NCBI GenBank assembly: GCA_928212115.1
Contig: CAKMRJ010003334.1
Location: 106,206,210 to 106,270,209, forward strand
Reading direction: 5' to 3'
DNA: 64,000 nt
Source of the DNA: Lactuca virosa
Taxonomy: Eukaryota; Streptophyta; Magnoliopsida; Asterales; Asteraceae
Made by a program: the position numbers and the translations under genes. Positions 36,592 through 48,506 of the stretch are shown here, one piece after another. Each line of letters opens with the position of its first letter. Within the stretch, counting starts at the first letter, position 1. The notes below the pieces were generated by a model that saw only the letters and a program-made list of their open reading frames with translations, was not told the origin of the DNA and searched no databases.

Positions 36592-36915
36592 TGTTGGGTT
36601 TAATTCTGACTTTTAGTCAAAGGAGGTGACTGATTCAAAGCATACAATTTTATTAGGGGTAGTTTAGTCTTTTTTGCTTAGAGTATGAATAAGTAAAGGC
36701 CATGTTGGCCACGTTTTTAGAATAGTTTAGATAGGTTTAGTTGGCTCCTGTTTTATTGCTTTGACTAGGTGAGTTTGTTTCCCTTTAAAAGTGGAGTGGG
36801 CAGCTAGGTACGTGTATATATATTGTATGTTATGATACTGAATAAAAAAGTGAGAGAGTTTAGAAAGATGTAGCCTACGGTTGTTTTGGGTTTGTTCACA
36901 GGGGATGTTCCAACA
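36592..36915 (+). repeat. 3' LTR of the TRIM-like element
   Basis: 324 bp. It differs from the 5' copy by only a handful of bases. Confidence 0.9.
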
Positions 36916-37322
36916 ATTACAAAGTCCCAATTAAATGAAGCTCCAGCCAAGGTTTTGGAGCAACAATTTCTATGCCAAACTACAACTATAACCTTAATTC
37001 CTACCAAGCTTACATGTTAATTGATCAAATATGTGACAACCCGAAATATATTCCGTTAACGTAGCCCATTCCGTTAATAAAAATTTCATTTTTATTTTGG
37101 GTTTTCCGTTAACTTTCAAATTAAATAATTCATTAGAATTATTATTATAATTTCCTATGTGTGAAACGAAATATTTATTTGAGTGGAAACACTCTAAATA
37201 ATCTTTTGAGAATTTCCTAGGCTATGACTAGTGCGGGTAATGGTTATTTACCCGGGTAAAATATTAAGCTCCGTTTAATGCCGGTATTGGGTGTATCCCC
37301 ACCGGGTCACTAACTCTAGTCA

Positions 37323-37331
37323 TATATAAAG
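37323..37331 (+). promoter_or_regulatory. Putative TATA box, chromovirus 5' LTR
   Basis: TATATAAAG, conserved at 45138-45146 in the 3' LTR. A CT-rich leader (CTTTCTCTCTCTACC) follows about 45 bp downstream. Confidence 0.6.
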
Positions 37332-37579
37332 GATGAGTGGGCACTTTTGAGCCTTTTCCCACACTTCAACTTTCTCTCTCTACCCTCTCTCTAGAAATCG
37401 AACTCTCTCAAGAATTTTCACTTTCAAGCTCCAATTTGGTAAGTGATCCTTCCTAACTAGTTGTTTATCCTATCATGCATGCAAATCTATGTTTAAACTA
37501 CCCAAGAATCATCAAATGTATGTGTTTACATGCATGGAGTTAGAACCACAAGATCATGAATTTTTGGCCATGAACATGA

Positions 37580-38113
37580 GTTTACGGTTCTTGAATGTTC
37601 AAGAACCGTAAACACCCTTTCATGGGGTTTTGATGCTCCTTAACCCTTACAATGCATGTCTAATGGCCTTGAAACTTGCTTGGATGATCTTAGAACCCTA
37701 AAACATGTCCAAATGAGCATAAACTTGAGTTTACGGTTTGGGAACATCTCCCAAAACCGTAAACACCTTCCAAGGGTGTGTTAATGCTCCAAACACTTTG
37801 CATGGCTTGTATTTGAGTCTAGAACTTGCATGAATGGCCTACAAACCACCAAAACTCATGGAAAATGGACAAACATGGACAAGGGTGGGTTTACGGCCGT
37901 AAACCCATGAGTTTACGACCGTAAACTCCCCACGGGTGGTCCAAGGACCGTAAACCCACATCCCTAGGTCATTTCATGTCCCGATCACTTCCTAAGCCAT
38001 TGAATCAACCTTAGAACCTTCCCGTGTGCAAGATAAGGTCATTGATCAACCAAGAACACTACACCCATGAGTTTACGGCCGTAAACTCATGGGGGATGTG
38101 GTCTTTGGACCGT
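37580..38113 (+). repeat. Hairpin cluster with GTTTACGG arms
   Basis: Perfect 16 bp arms with a 2 nt loop at 37580-37613. Near-perfect arms at 37729-37764. A perfect 22 bp palindrome at 37886-37907, GTTTACGACCGTAAAC at 37911-37926, and a perfect 30 bp palindrome at 38064-38093. Half-sites GACCGTAAAC also occur near 37945 and 38108. Repeated in the 3' LTR. Confidence 0.9.
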
Positions 38114-39686
38114 AAACTCCCCTAAGGGTTTACACTTGAAGAGTAAACACCTTATCTAGGCCCTACACTCCTTAGATACAACCCATACCATCCCTAACAC
38201 TTGAATTGAAGTGTTTTCGTGCCTCGGAGTGTATTATCCTGCTATCTTAGTAAATCAAAGTCTAATTAGATACAATTATGTATCTCCTCATGTTACATAG
38301 GAACCTCACGCGTGTTCAAGCCCTAAACTGATACTTAGCATCTAAATCGGCAGATTCTCGTCAGGTGAGTTCATACCCCTACACCATTTTCTGTGTTTTT
38401 TTTTTATGTTTTCAGGGGGGGAATACAAGCAAAAGTATAAGGAAACTTGTAGTCAAATCTATTATTTCGTATAACATAACGGCATGTTCAATATGCTTTA
38501 AACATTGAAACCCGCATTAACCAACCGTCTAACTCGTGGAGTTAGTTTTCAAAACCAATTGTGAAACTCATTATAAAATGTTACATTTTTACATTTCACA
38601 AGGATTTTCCTGTCATTTCATAAACTGGGATTTTCTATGCTATTGCTTGTAAAAATTCATTATTCTTATGATTGGAGACACGTCCTCGGTAACACTCCAC
38701 ATGGATACGAGAGTGGAGGACTACTCCCGTAACCAGAATCTCTTGGAGGGAGAGCATGACTTGAGTGTATAGATCTATACGGGGCTGACTACCCCGCACC
38801 CTGCTGCTAGCTACAGTCGGACCGTCAGGTCCATGGGTGACAAAAGTCATAAAATGATGATGGACTTCTTATTGCCATATCTAGTCTATCGTATGGTTAT
38901 GGAACTCGCAACTTAGATAATGGAGATTTACTGATAAAGTAATAACGAACCTAGTGAACTAACCTCCTAGTAATAACTGTCTTGATTACTACTAGTTCAC
39001 TACTTACTTATTAGTTTTGTGTACGTGTCAAAACTAACATGCTTATCACGGGATAACTAGACATTCAATATGCTTCACTTAATCGATACAAGTATGGTAG
39101 ATACTTGTACACTTCATTTCAGAATCGATAACCAACGAACATTTTTCATAAGAAAACATAGGGTTTTCTTGGGATAACATAACTTTTCATAAACAGGGTT
39201 ATATGGTACATCTAACGAGAAATCAATCCATATTTTCATAAGGAAACTTGCAGGATTTTCTTAATTCAAACTGTGTAACAAAGGGATAACCAAACTACTT
39301 ATATAAGAAAATATGGGATTTTCTTGGATATCAACTGTTCATGAAACTAAAGGAAACTAATTCTTTTACCAGAAAACAAACCGCTTATGAACTCACCAGC
39401 TTTATGCTGATATTTTAAAACTGCTTGTATTCTCAGGGCATCCATAGACAGGTACTCCTACTAACTTTTGGAGAAGACGGAGCATATAGAAGACTCGTCT
39501 TTACTTTTATTCTAACTAATGTACCTAAGAAACTTGTAGTACTTTATTTTCAAACAAATGTAAAACTTTCTCATGTAATGTAATGGTTCTGTTTACTATG
39601 CTTACTATGTACATTGGTTGTGATACTCTACATGACGTCACTCCGCCCCGGAACGTTTCCGCCATCGGTTTCGGGGTGTGACAGAT

Positions 39687-39698
39687 TGGTATCAGAAC
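39687..39698 (+). promoter_or_regulatory. Primer binding site of the chromovirus
   Basis: TGGTATCAGAAC lies three bases after the LTR end, complementary to initiator Met tRNA with one difference from the other PBSs here. Confidence 0.8.
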
Positions 39699-40252
39699 CC
39701 TTGTTTATAGTGAACTAAGTATACCGAACCTTACATGGTATACAACTATAAACACTAAGGGGCCTAAGTGCTCTAAACTAAAAGTATGCTTTTAAAATAC
39801 GAGTATTTTTATAAAAGTATACAAGTATTCCCGAGCACCGAAATCCGTATCGCGAAGAGAACAAAGCATAAGTAATTTGGGTGTTGTGCACTGTGGTTAA
39901 ACCTGGGCAGTTATGTAGTCATGTCTAGGGTCAATATAGCCTGATCAACTATATTCATTCGAGACACGGCCAACATGTGCTTGGGAGTGACTGTGGTGTA
40001 CAGCAGGCCTATAACTTACCTAATATCCATTCAACATAAAATACTATGGGAGTATTTTAGTCGGAACCAAATACCTCATGGAAATCCGTTCCGAGTGTTA
40101 CTACTCATTCCTCCCTTAGCGATAGTTTACTTACTTTAAGTAATTTTCCTGTCCTATCGCTTAGTAGAACACTCTAAAAATTATTATGAGATATATCCTT
40201 GCTTCATATCTCTAAATTCCATCCTCCTCTTTCTTGGTCATTTCAGATCAAG
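39699..40252 (+). other. Untranslated leader of the chromovirus
   Basis: About 550 bp between PBS and gag ATG. No frame or repeat of note. Confidence 0.6.
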
Positions 40253-41420
40253 ATGCCTCCCCGAAGGAGATCTACCAGGAGAAACAACGACACTCCTCCA
40301 CCACCGCCTCCTCCCCAATTTGATCCTGTCATGTTTCAGGCAGCTGTTACTGCTGCAGTGGCTGCTGCCATGTCGCAAATAAATTCCGGTGGATCTGGTG
40401 GTCAGGGAGGTGGTACGCATCCTCAGTTACAGGAAGGTGGTCAGGGGCACCAGAAGGAGTGTTCCTACAAAGATTTCATGAACGCAAAACCCACATCCTT
40501 CGACGGCAAAGGAGGTGTTATTGCTCTGACTCAATGGTTCGAAAAGATTGAGTCCATATTCGAATTTGCGCAGTCTCCGAATCCAACAAAGTGAAGTACG
40601 CCGCTTGCACTTTCCTCAACAAAGCATTAACCTGGTGGAACGGCCGGGTCAAGTCCTTAACCCTACCAGTGGCAAATGCCATGGGTTGGGACAAACTGAA
40701 GGAACTCATGATAGCCCAGTATTGCCCACGGGGCGAGATGCAGAAACTCGAACACGAACTCTGGACCCTAAAGATGAAGGGTTCGACATTGCCTCCTACA
40801 CTTCTAGGTTTGAGGACCTAGCACTCCTTTGTCCGGGAATGATATCCCCGAAAAGCAAAAAGATCGAACGATTCATTTGGGGGCTGACCCAGCCAACCAA
40901 GGGAAATGTCTTGTTTGCGAAGCCGGAAACCTTCGATAGCGCCAAGTGTTTGGCACAAATTCTGATTGATCATAGCGACGATCCCGAGGAAATAGCCACC
41001 GCCTCTGATCCGGCTAAAGGGAGCGGTGAAAACAAGAAGAAATCCTGGAACAAACGAAAGGGTCAGGGTTCGCAAGGATCCTCAAAGAAACAGCAAACTG
41101 TGGCGGTCCACGCTGCTACTACCCCTGTTGCTACTCCTGCCACCCAAGCTCCTACCAGCAGGTACACTGTCACTCTTCCTCGGTGTGACAAGTGTAACTA
41201 CCACCATAATCCCGGCCCGTGCCGGGAGATGTCATGCACAAGCTGTGGCAAAAAGGGGCACACGATGCGATTTTGTACAACCCCAGCCCAACCAACAAAT
41301 CAAGCCTCTGGAGCGGGTGTTGGTCGAGCCTGCTACAACTGTGGGGAGGTCGGGCATTTCAAGAGGGACTGCCCCAAAGCAGCAACAACCAACAACACCG
41401 GGAGAGTTCTAACCATGGGA
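40253..41420 (+). pseudogene. gag: Chromovirus gag (two frame breaks)
   Basis: The ATG at 40253 opens a basic, proline-rich N-terminus (MPPRRRSTRR followed by a P run). The capsid region changes frame twice. The first frame ends at 40594, the middle part is read from about 40580 to 40770 (KYAACTFLNKALTWW), and the remainder is in the pol frame from about 40775 (DIASYTSRFEDL). Each change is explained by one lost base. Two CX2CX4HX4C zinc knuckles follow, at 41235-41276 (CTSCGKKGHTMRFC) and 41331-41372 (CYNCGEVGHFKRDC). Gag would form the virus-like particle and bind element RNA. The frame breaks prevent a full-length product here. Confidence 0.9.
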
Positions 41421-44400
41421 CAAGAAGAGGCAGTCGCTGACCCCACCGTTGTCACGGGTACGTTCCTCCTCGACAACTCTTATGCATGCATTCTTTTCGA
41501 TTCTGGTGCTGAAAGGAGCTTTGTTAGTCATGCATTCAAACAATTTCTTAAACAAAAATCCCAACCATTAACCGAAAAGTTTACCGTCGAAATGGCTAAC
41601 GGTGAGAAAGAGAGCACTAACGAGATATACGTAGGGTGTACCCTATCCTTAAACGACCGTTCATTTCTCATTGACCTTATGCCAGTCTCCATAAAAAGCT
41701 TTGATGTCATCATTGGCATGGATTGGTTGAGCCCCAATCGTGCAGACATCCTCTGTTTCGAAAAAGCTATCCGTCTCAATCTTCCTTCGGATGAACCTCT
41801 TGTAATCTACGGGGATAAACTCAGTTCAAACCTTCGCATCATTTCGTGCATCAAAGCCCAGAAACTTCTGCGGAAGGAGTGTTATGCATTCTTAGCCCAT
41901 GTCGTTAACGAAAAGCAGGAAGTTAAAGACCTCGAGAGCATCCCCGAAGTCTGCAACTTTCCTGATGTCTTTCCAGAGGATCTCCCAGGAATCCCTCCTG
42001 AACGCCAAGTGGAGTTTCGTATCGACTTAATCCCCGGAGCTACCCCCGTAGCCAAATCTCCTTATCGATTAGCTCCGGCAGAAATGCAGGAGTTATCTAG
42101 TCAGCTCAATGAGCTGCTCAGTAAAGGATTCATCAGACCGAGTTCCTCGCCGTGGGGAGCCCCGATCTTATTCGTGAAAAAGAAAGATGGATCTTTTCGA
42201 ATGTGTATCGATTACCGAGAGCTGAACAAGCTCACGATCAAAAACCGCTATCCTCTTCCTCGAATAGACGACCTCTTCGATCAACTTCAAGGAGCTAGCT
42301 ACTTTTCCAAAATCGATTTACGATCAGGGTACCATCAGCTACGAGTCCATGAGGGTGATGTCCCTAAAACAGCCTTTCGGACTCGATATGGTCACTACGA
42401 ATTCGTAGTTATGCCCTTCGGTCTAACCAACGCGCCGGCGGTGTTCATGGATTTGATGAACCGGGTGTGTCGTCCATTTCTGGACAAGTTTGTTATCGTG
42501 TTCATCGACGACATACTTGTCTATTCCAAAAGCGAAGAGGATCACAAACAACACTTGAGGCTAGTGTTGGAAACTCTTAGATCGGAGCAACTGTACGCGA
42601 AATTCTCCAAATGTGAATTCTGGATCCGGAAGGTTACTTTCCTTGGTCACGTGGTAAGCAAGGAGGGCATACACGTGGATCCTTCCAAGATCAAAGCGAT
42701 AGAAAACTGGTCAGCACCGAAGACACCCACCGAAATCCGTCAATTCTTGGGTCTCGCTGGCTACTATCGCAGATTTATCCAAAATTTCTCCAAAATTGCC
42801 AAACCCTTAACCACTCTAACTCAGAAAGGTGTACCCTTTTGTTGGAGCGAAAAGCAAGACACTGCGTTCCAAACACTGAAGCGAGCCTTGTGCAGCGCAC
42901 CTATCCTGTCCCTTCCCGATGGGACGGAAGACTTCGTTGTCTACTGCGATGCGTCCAATCAAGGTCTCGGTTGTGTCCTAATGCAACGAGGCAAGGTCAT
43001 CGCCTATGCCTCCAGACAACTGAAAGTACACGAAGTCAACTACACGACTCACGACCTAGAATTGGGAGCAGTGGTCTTCGCATTAAAAATCTGGAGACAT
43101 TATCTCTACGGAACTAAGTGCACTATCTTCACTGACCATAAAAGTCTACAGCACATCCTCGACCAAAAGGAGCTGAACATGAGACAACGGCGATGGGTTG
43201 AACTACTCAACGACTACGAGTGTGAAATCCGCTACCATCCCGGCAAGGCCAATGTGGTGGCAGATGCCCTCAGCCGGAAAGAATACTCAGGTCGTAAGGT
43301 GAAGGCACTGACTATGACTATCCATTCCCACTTATCCGCGCAAATCAAAGAGGCTCAGCTGGAAGCCTTAAGACCAGAAAACGTGTCAGGCGAAGCCCTG
43401 AGAGGAATGGATAAGAATCTTGAGATCAGAAACGACGGAGTCTATTGTTTCATGGACCGGATCTGGACCCCAAATTTCGGAGGTTTCAGAGAGGTTGTCA
43501 TGAACGAAGCTCATAATACTAAATACTCCGTACACCCAGGTTCGGATAAGATGTACCTGGATCTCAAGAAACTGTACTGGTGGCCAAATATGAAGGCCGA
43601 AATCGCTACCTTCGTGGGCAAGTGCCTGACTTGCGCCAAAGTGAAGGTCGAATATCAAAAACCCTCCGGTCTACTCCAACAACCCGAAATACCTGAATGG
43701 AAATGGGAAATGATTACTATGGATTTCATTACCAAGTTACCCAAATCTCCGAGTGGGTACGACACCATTTGGGTAATTGTCGACCGACTGACCAAATCTG
43801 CTCACTTCCTTCCTATCAAGGAAAACTTCAAAATGGAAAGACTCACGCGAATCTACATCCAAGAGGTGGTCCGACTGCACGGTGTACCTGTGTCCATCAT
43901 TTCCGATCGGGATAGCAGGTTCACTTCTAGGTTCTGGCAGTCACTACAGAAGGCTCTTGGAACTAAGCTGGATATGAGCACAGCTTACCATCCTCAAACA
44001 GATGGACAGAGTGAGAGAACCATCCAAACCTTGGAAGACATGTTGAGAGCCTGCGTCATCGACTTCGGCGCGTCATGGGATACTCATCTTCCTTTGGTTG
44101 AATTTTCTTATAACAACAGCTACCATACCAGCATCAAGGCTGCGCCGTTCGAAGCCCTCTATGGCCGCAAGTGCAGATCCCCTCTGTGCTGGGCTGAGGT
44201 GGGTGACACGCAGCTGGTCAAGGGACAAGTCCCTGACAGCACTCTCACTGGTCCAGAAATCATCCGCGAAACCACTGAAAAGATCGTACAAATCCGAGAA
44301 CGACTTAAGGCCTCCCGAGATAGACAAAAGAGCTACGCCGATAAACGACGAAAACCCTTGGAATTCCAGGTTGGAGACCGTGTCTTGTTGAAAGTCTCAC

Positions 44401-44794
44401 CCTGGAAGGGCATGATACGCTTCGGAAAGCGTGGAAAACTTAACCCAAGGTACATAGGACCTTTCGAAATCCTAGCCAGGATTGGTCCCGTAGCTTACAA
44501 CTCCGATTACCTCATGAACTTAGCAATATTCACCCTGTCTTCCACGTCTCAAACCTTAAAAAGTGTCTTTCTGATGAGACCCTTGTGATTCCTCTGGATG
44601 AGATCGAAATCAACGAAAACCTGAACTTTGTGGAAGAGCCCATCGAAATCATGGATAGAGAGATCAAACGAACGAAACAAAGCCGCATCCCGATAGTGAA
44701 GGTTCGCTGGAATGCCAAGCGGGGACCCGAATTCACTTGGGAACGCGAAGACTCGATGAAAACGAAATACCCGCATCTCTTTCCAATTCCATGA
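41421..44794 (+). pseudogene. pol: Chromovirus pol: PR-RT-RH-INT-chromodomain (one frame break)
   Basis: Residue numbers count from 40548 in the long open frame ending at 44588. Protease DSGA is at 318-321. RT carries FIDD at 652-655, with both catalytic aspartates present. RNase H has D801 and D863. Integrase has the zinc-binding H996, C1026 and C1029 and the triad D1059, D1120, E1156, with 35 residues between the last two. A GPF module precedes the C-terminus. At about 44510 one base is lost, so the long frame ends early at 44588. The true C-terminus, a chromodomain-like segment (REIKRTKQSRIPIVKVRW...), continues in another frame to 44794. All visible catalytic residues are intact, so this pol decayed only recently. 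Confidence 0.93.
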
Positions 44795-44835
44795 TTTGTA
44801 TCTAAATTCTAAATTTCGGGACGAAATTTCCTCTA

Positions 44836-44847
44836 ACGGGGGGATAA
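44836..44847 (+). promoter_or_regulatory. Polypurine tract of the chromovirus
   Basis: ACGGGGGGATAA lies directly before the 3' LTR start TGTGACAACC. Confidence 0.8.
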
Positions 44848-47577
44848 TGTGACAACCCGAAAGATATTCCGTTAACGTAACCCATGCCGTTAATAAAAAT
44901 TTATTTTATTTTGGGTTTTCCGTTAACTTTCAAATTAAATAATTCATTTAGAATTATTATTATAATTTCCTATGTGTTGAAACGAAATATTTATTTGAGT
45001 GAAAACACTCTAAATAATCTTTTGAGAATTTCTAGACTACGACTAGTGCGGGTAATGGTTATTTACCCGGGTAAAATATAAAGCTCCGTTTAATGCCGGT
45101 ATTGGGTGTATCCCCACCGGGTCACTAACTCTAGTCATATATAAAGGGAGTGGGCACTTTTGAGCTTTTCCCACACTTCAACTTTCTCTCTCTACTCTCT
45201 CTCTAGAAATCGAACTCTCTCAAGAATCTTCACTTTCAAGCTCCAATTTGGTAAGTGATCCTTCCTAACTAGTTGTTTATCCTATCATGCATGCAAATCT
45301 ATGTTTAAACTCCCAAAATCATCAAAACTATGTGTTTACGGTTTGGGGAGCCTCCCAAAACCGTAAACTCCTTCAATGGGGGGTTTTGAAGCCCCAAAAC
45401 CCTTCCAAACCTCTTCTAATGCTTAGATCCTTACATGCATGGAGTTAGAACCACAAGATCATGAATTTTTGGCCATGAACATGAGTTTACGGTTCTTGAA
45501 TGTTCAAGAACCGTAAACACCCTTTCATGGGGTTTTGATGCTCCTTAACCCTTCCAATGCATGTCTAATGGCCTTGAAACTTGCTTGGATGATCTTAGAA
45601 CCCTAAAACATGTCCAAATGAGCATAAACTTGAGTTTACGGTTTGGGAACATCTCCCAAAACCGTAAACACCTTCCAAGGGTGTTTTAATGCTCTAAACA
45701 CTTTGCATGGCTTGTATTTGAGTCTAGAACTTGCATGAATGGCCTACAAACCACCAAAACACATGGAAAATGGACAAACATGGACAAGGGTGGGTTTACG
45801 GCCGTAAACCCATGAGTTTACGACCGTAAACTCCCCAAGGGTGGTCCAAGGACCGTAAACCCCACCTAGGCCATTTCATGTCCCGATCACTTCCTAAGCC
45901 ATTGAATCAACCTTAGAACCTTCCCGTGTGCAAGATAGGTCATTGATCAACCAAAACACTACACCCATGAGTTTACGGCCGTAAACTCATGGGGGATGTG
46001 GTCTTTGGACCGTAAACTCCCCTAAGGGTTTACACTTGAAGAGTAAACACCTTATCTAGGCCCTACACTCCTTAGATACAACCCGTACCATCCCTAACAC
46101 TTGAATTGAAGTGTTTTCGTGCCTCGGAGTGTATTATCCTGCTATCTTAGTAAATCAAAGTCTAATTAGATACAATTATGTATCTCTTCATGTTACATAG
46201 GAACCTCACGCGTGTTCAAGCCCTAAACTGATACTTAGCATCTAAATCGGCACATTCTCGTCAGGTGAGTTCATACCCCTACACCATTTCTGTGTTTTTT
46301 TTTTTTTTCAGGGGGGGAATACAAGCAAAAGTACAAGGAAACTTGTACTCAAATCTATTATTTCGTATAACATAACATGTTCAATATGCTTTAAACATTG
46401 AAATCCGTATTAAAACCAACCGTCTAACTCGTGGAGTTAGTTTTCAAAACCAATTGTGAAACTCATTATAAAATGTTACATTTTTACATTTCACAAGGAT
46501 TTTCCTGTCATTTTCATAAACTCGGGATTTTCTATCTATTACTTGTAAAATTCATTATTCTTATGATTGGAGACACGTCCTCGGTAACACTCCACATGGA
46601 TACGAGAGTGGAGGACTACTCCCGTAACCAGAATCTCTTGGAGGGAGAGTGTGACTTGAGTGTATAGATCTATACGGGGCTGACTACCCCGCACCCTGCT
46701 GCTAGCTACAGTCGGGATCGTCAGGTCCATGGGTGACAAAAGTCATAAAATGATGATGGACTTCTTATTGCCATATCTAGTCTATCGTAGGTTATGGAAC
46801 TCGCAACTTAGATAATGGAGATTTACTGATAAAGTAATAACGAACCTAGTGAACTAACCTCCTAGTAATAACTGTCTTTGATTACTACTAGTTCAACTTA
46901 CTTATTAGGTTTGTGTACGTGTCAAAACTAACATGCTTATCAACGGGATAACTAGACATTCAGTATGCTTCACTTAATCGATACAAGTATGGTAGATTAC
47001 TTGTACACTTCATTTCAGAATCGATAACCAACGAACATTTTTCATAAGAAAACATAGGGTTTTCTTGGGATAACGAACTTTTCATAAACAAGGTTTATGG
47101 TACATCTAACGAGAAATCAATCCATATTTTCATAAGGAAACTTGCAGGATTTTCTTAATTCAAACTGTGTAACAAAGGGATAACCAAACTACTTTTATAT
47201 AAGAAATACGGGATTTTCTTGGATATCAACTGTTCATGAAACTAAAGAAACTGAATTCTTTTTCCAGAAAACAAACCGCTTATGAACTCACCAGCTTTAT
47301 GCTGATATTTTAAAACTGCTTGTATTCTCAGGGCATCCATAGACAGGTACTCCTACTAACTTTTGGAGAAGACGGAGCATATAGAAGACTCGTCTTTACT
47401 TTTGTTCTAACTAATGTACCTAAGAAACTTGTAGTACTTTATTTCAAACAAATGTAAAACTTTCTCATGTAATGTAATGGTTCTGTTTACTATGCTTACT
47501 ATGTACATTGGTTGTGATACTCTACATGACGTCACTCCGCCCCGGAACGTTTCCGCCATCGGTTTCGGGGTGTGACA
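44848..47577 (+). repeat. 3' LTR of the chromovirus
   Basis: 2,730 bp. It has one more GTTTACGG hairpin (45334-45368) than the 5' LTR, in the 95 bp segment missing there. Otherwise it is colinear with scattered substitutions and small indels. Confidence 0.93.
45334..45368 (+). repeat. Extra GTTTACGG hairpin found only in the 3' LTR
   Basis: Arms GTTTACGGTTTGGG and CCCAAAACCGTAAAC around a short GAGCCT-type loop. The 5' LTR lacks it by a deletion between TTA repeats. Confidence 0.85.
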
Positions 47578-48506
47578 AAATACGAATGAAGGGATTTAAA
47601 GGATGGATTATACACAGCCCAAGAAATTTCAAGTTCATCCCTCATCCTTGCAACATAATTGTAAACTTGTAAGAAAAAGAATCAAGTATCTTATCAAGTC
47701 CATGTCGACTTAATAGCCCCTACTCACCACATAATCCCCCTCATTCTGATTTTGATTGGTACAACCTTGATTACTACCCCCCACGTTCGATTTCTTCCTA
47801 CACAAACGTCTCTATTTTTTTTCTTTGCTTTCCTCTTGATCGACACCCACCAGCGAGCAAGCAATCGGGACGAAGTTCGCTCAATCGTCGTGTATGGCTC
47901 AAGAAAACGCCCGGACCCTCTCTCCTTCCTTGAGATCGTTCGTTATTCTAGTTCTTCCTCCATCGTGTTCGTTTTATTTTTCCTTCATTCCACTCAATCG
48001 ACACAACAACAACATCAAAAGACCCACTTCTTGATCGCCCACTTAAGCTAAGGGAAAATAACGGACCAATGCATTAACCTTCGTATGTAAAGGCCGACCC
48101 AAAGAAAAGAAACGATCTTGACATTTACGTAGCTTAAAGGGTTTTAAATCCCAAATTACAACATTAACCCTCTATCTTTACTCCCTTATCATTTATTCTA
48201 CCCTTCCACTTTTGTTTGAATTAATTCTAACCCTAGATACATGACATATTAAATTTCTTTTAATGTCGCTTCAGCCCATCCACTTCATTTAGACCTTTAA
48301 ATGACATATATTTATCTCTTATTTCCCAAATCAATTTAACTAATTATATACCCCTTTAAGTATTGATTAATTATTACAAATAATAATAACATTATTTTTT
48401 ATTAGTTTATTTCATTTTAATATCATAAAACTATAATCATTTATGAAATAATTAATCGAATAACAGAAGACAACATCGTTAACGAAAAGAAATTCAGGTC
48501 ATTACA

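Larger units (their letters stand above)
35516..36915 (+). mobile_element. TRIM-like non-autonomous element, 1.4 kb
   Basis: Two near-identical LTRs (323 and 324 bp, TGTTGGGTTT...GTTCCAACA) flank a 753 bp internal region. The PBS TGGTATCAGAGC lies 2 bp after the 5' LTR (35841-35852) and the PPT TAAGGGGTGAT lies at 36581-36591. A perfect 5 bp duplication, attac, flanks it (35511-35515 and 36916-36920). There is no protein domain. The internal region is dominated by repeated CTGTGTGA/TGTGTGAGCC motifs (about 35945-36310). LTR ends and PBS are copia-style, so a copia element probably supplied its proteins. The nearly equal LTRs suggest a recent insertion. Confidence 0.9.
37032..39683 (+). repeat. 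5' LTR of the chromovirus
   Basis: 2,652 bp. A TATA box TATATAAAG lies at 37323-37331, and a cluster of GTTTACGG hairpins at 37580-38113. It lacks a 95 bp segment present in the 3' LTR (45338-45432), apparently lost between two TTA repeats. Confidence 0.93.
37032..47577 (+). mobile_element. Ty3/gypsy chromovirus (Tekay-like), 10.5 kb, complete ends
   Basis: LTRs (37032-39683 and 44848-47577) start TGTGACAACCCG and end GGTGTGACA. The flanking duplication aaata is perfect (37027-37031 and 47578-47582). The PBS is at 39687 and the PPT just before 44848. Between them lies a single gag-pol polyprotein with zinc knuckles, protease, RT, RNase H, integrase and a C-terminal chromodomain-like segment, in the order of a chromovirus. 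Long LTRs (about 2.7 kb) and the chromodomain suggest the Tekay/Del branch. Three single-base frame breaks make it non-autonomous. It sits in the minus-strand solo LTR. Confidence 0.93.
33045..48506 (-). mobile_element. Large solo LTR (Tekay-like), split by two insertions
   Basis: The minus strand begins TGTAATGACCTGAATTTC at 48506 and ends CGATGTCACA at 33045. The flanks gtttg (33040-33044 and 48507-48511) are a perfect 5 bp duplication, and the host sequence joins colinearly with 29388 onward. Removing the TRIM (35516-36915) and the chromovirus (37032-47577) with one copy of each duplication leaves about 3.5 kb in three pieces: 33045-35515, 36921-37031 and 47583-48506. There is no PBS, PPT or gag-pol of its own. 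The start wording, with GTTAACG nearby, resembles the chromovirus LTR. Small frames inside it (for example 35198-35527) are not conserved features. Confidence 0.75.

Noticed and set aside
47752..48051. 99-codon frame with a hydrophobic FFFFAFLLID start, possibly a secreted peptide
   Set aside because: It lies in the right piece of the minus-strand solo LTR, antisense to its transcription, with no supporting homology.
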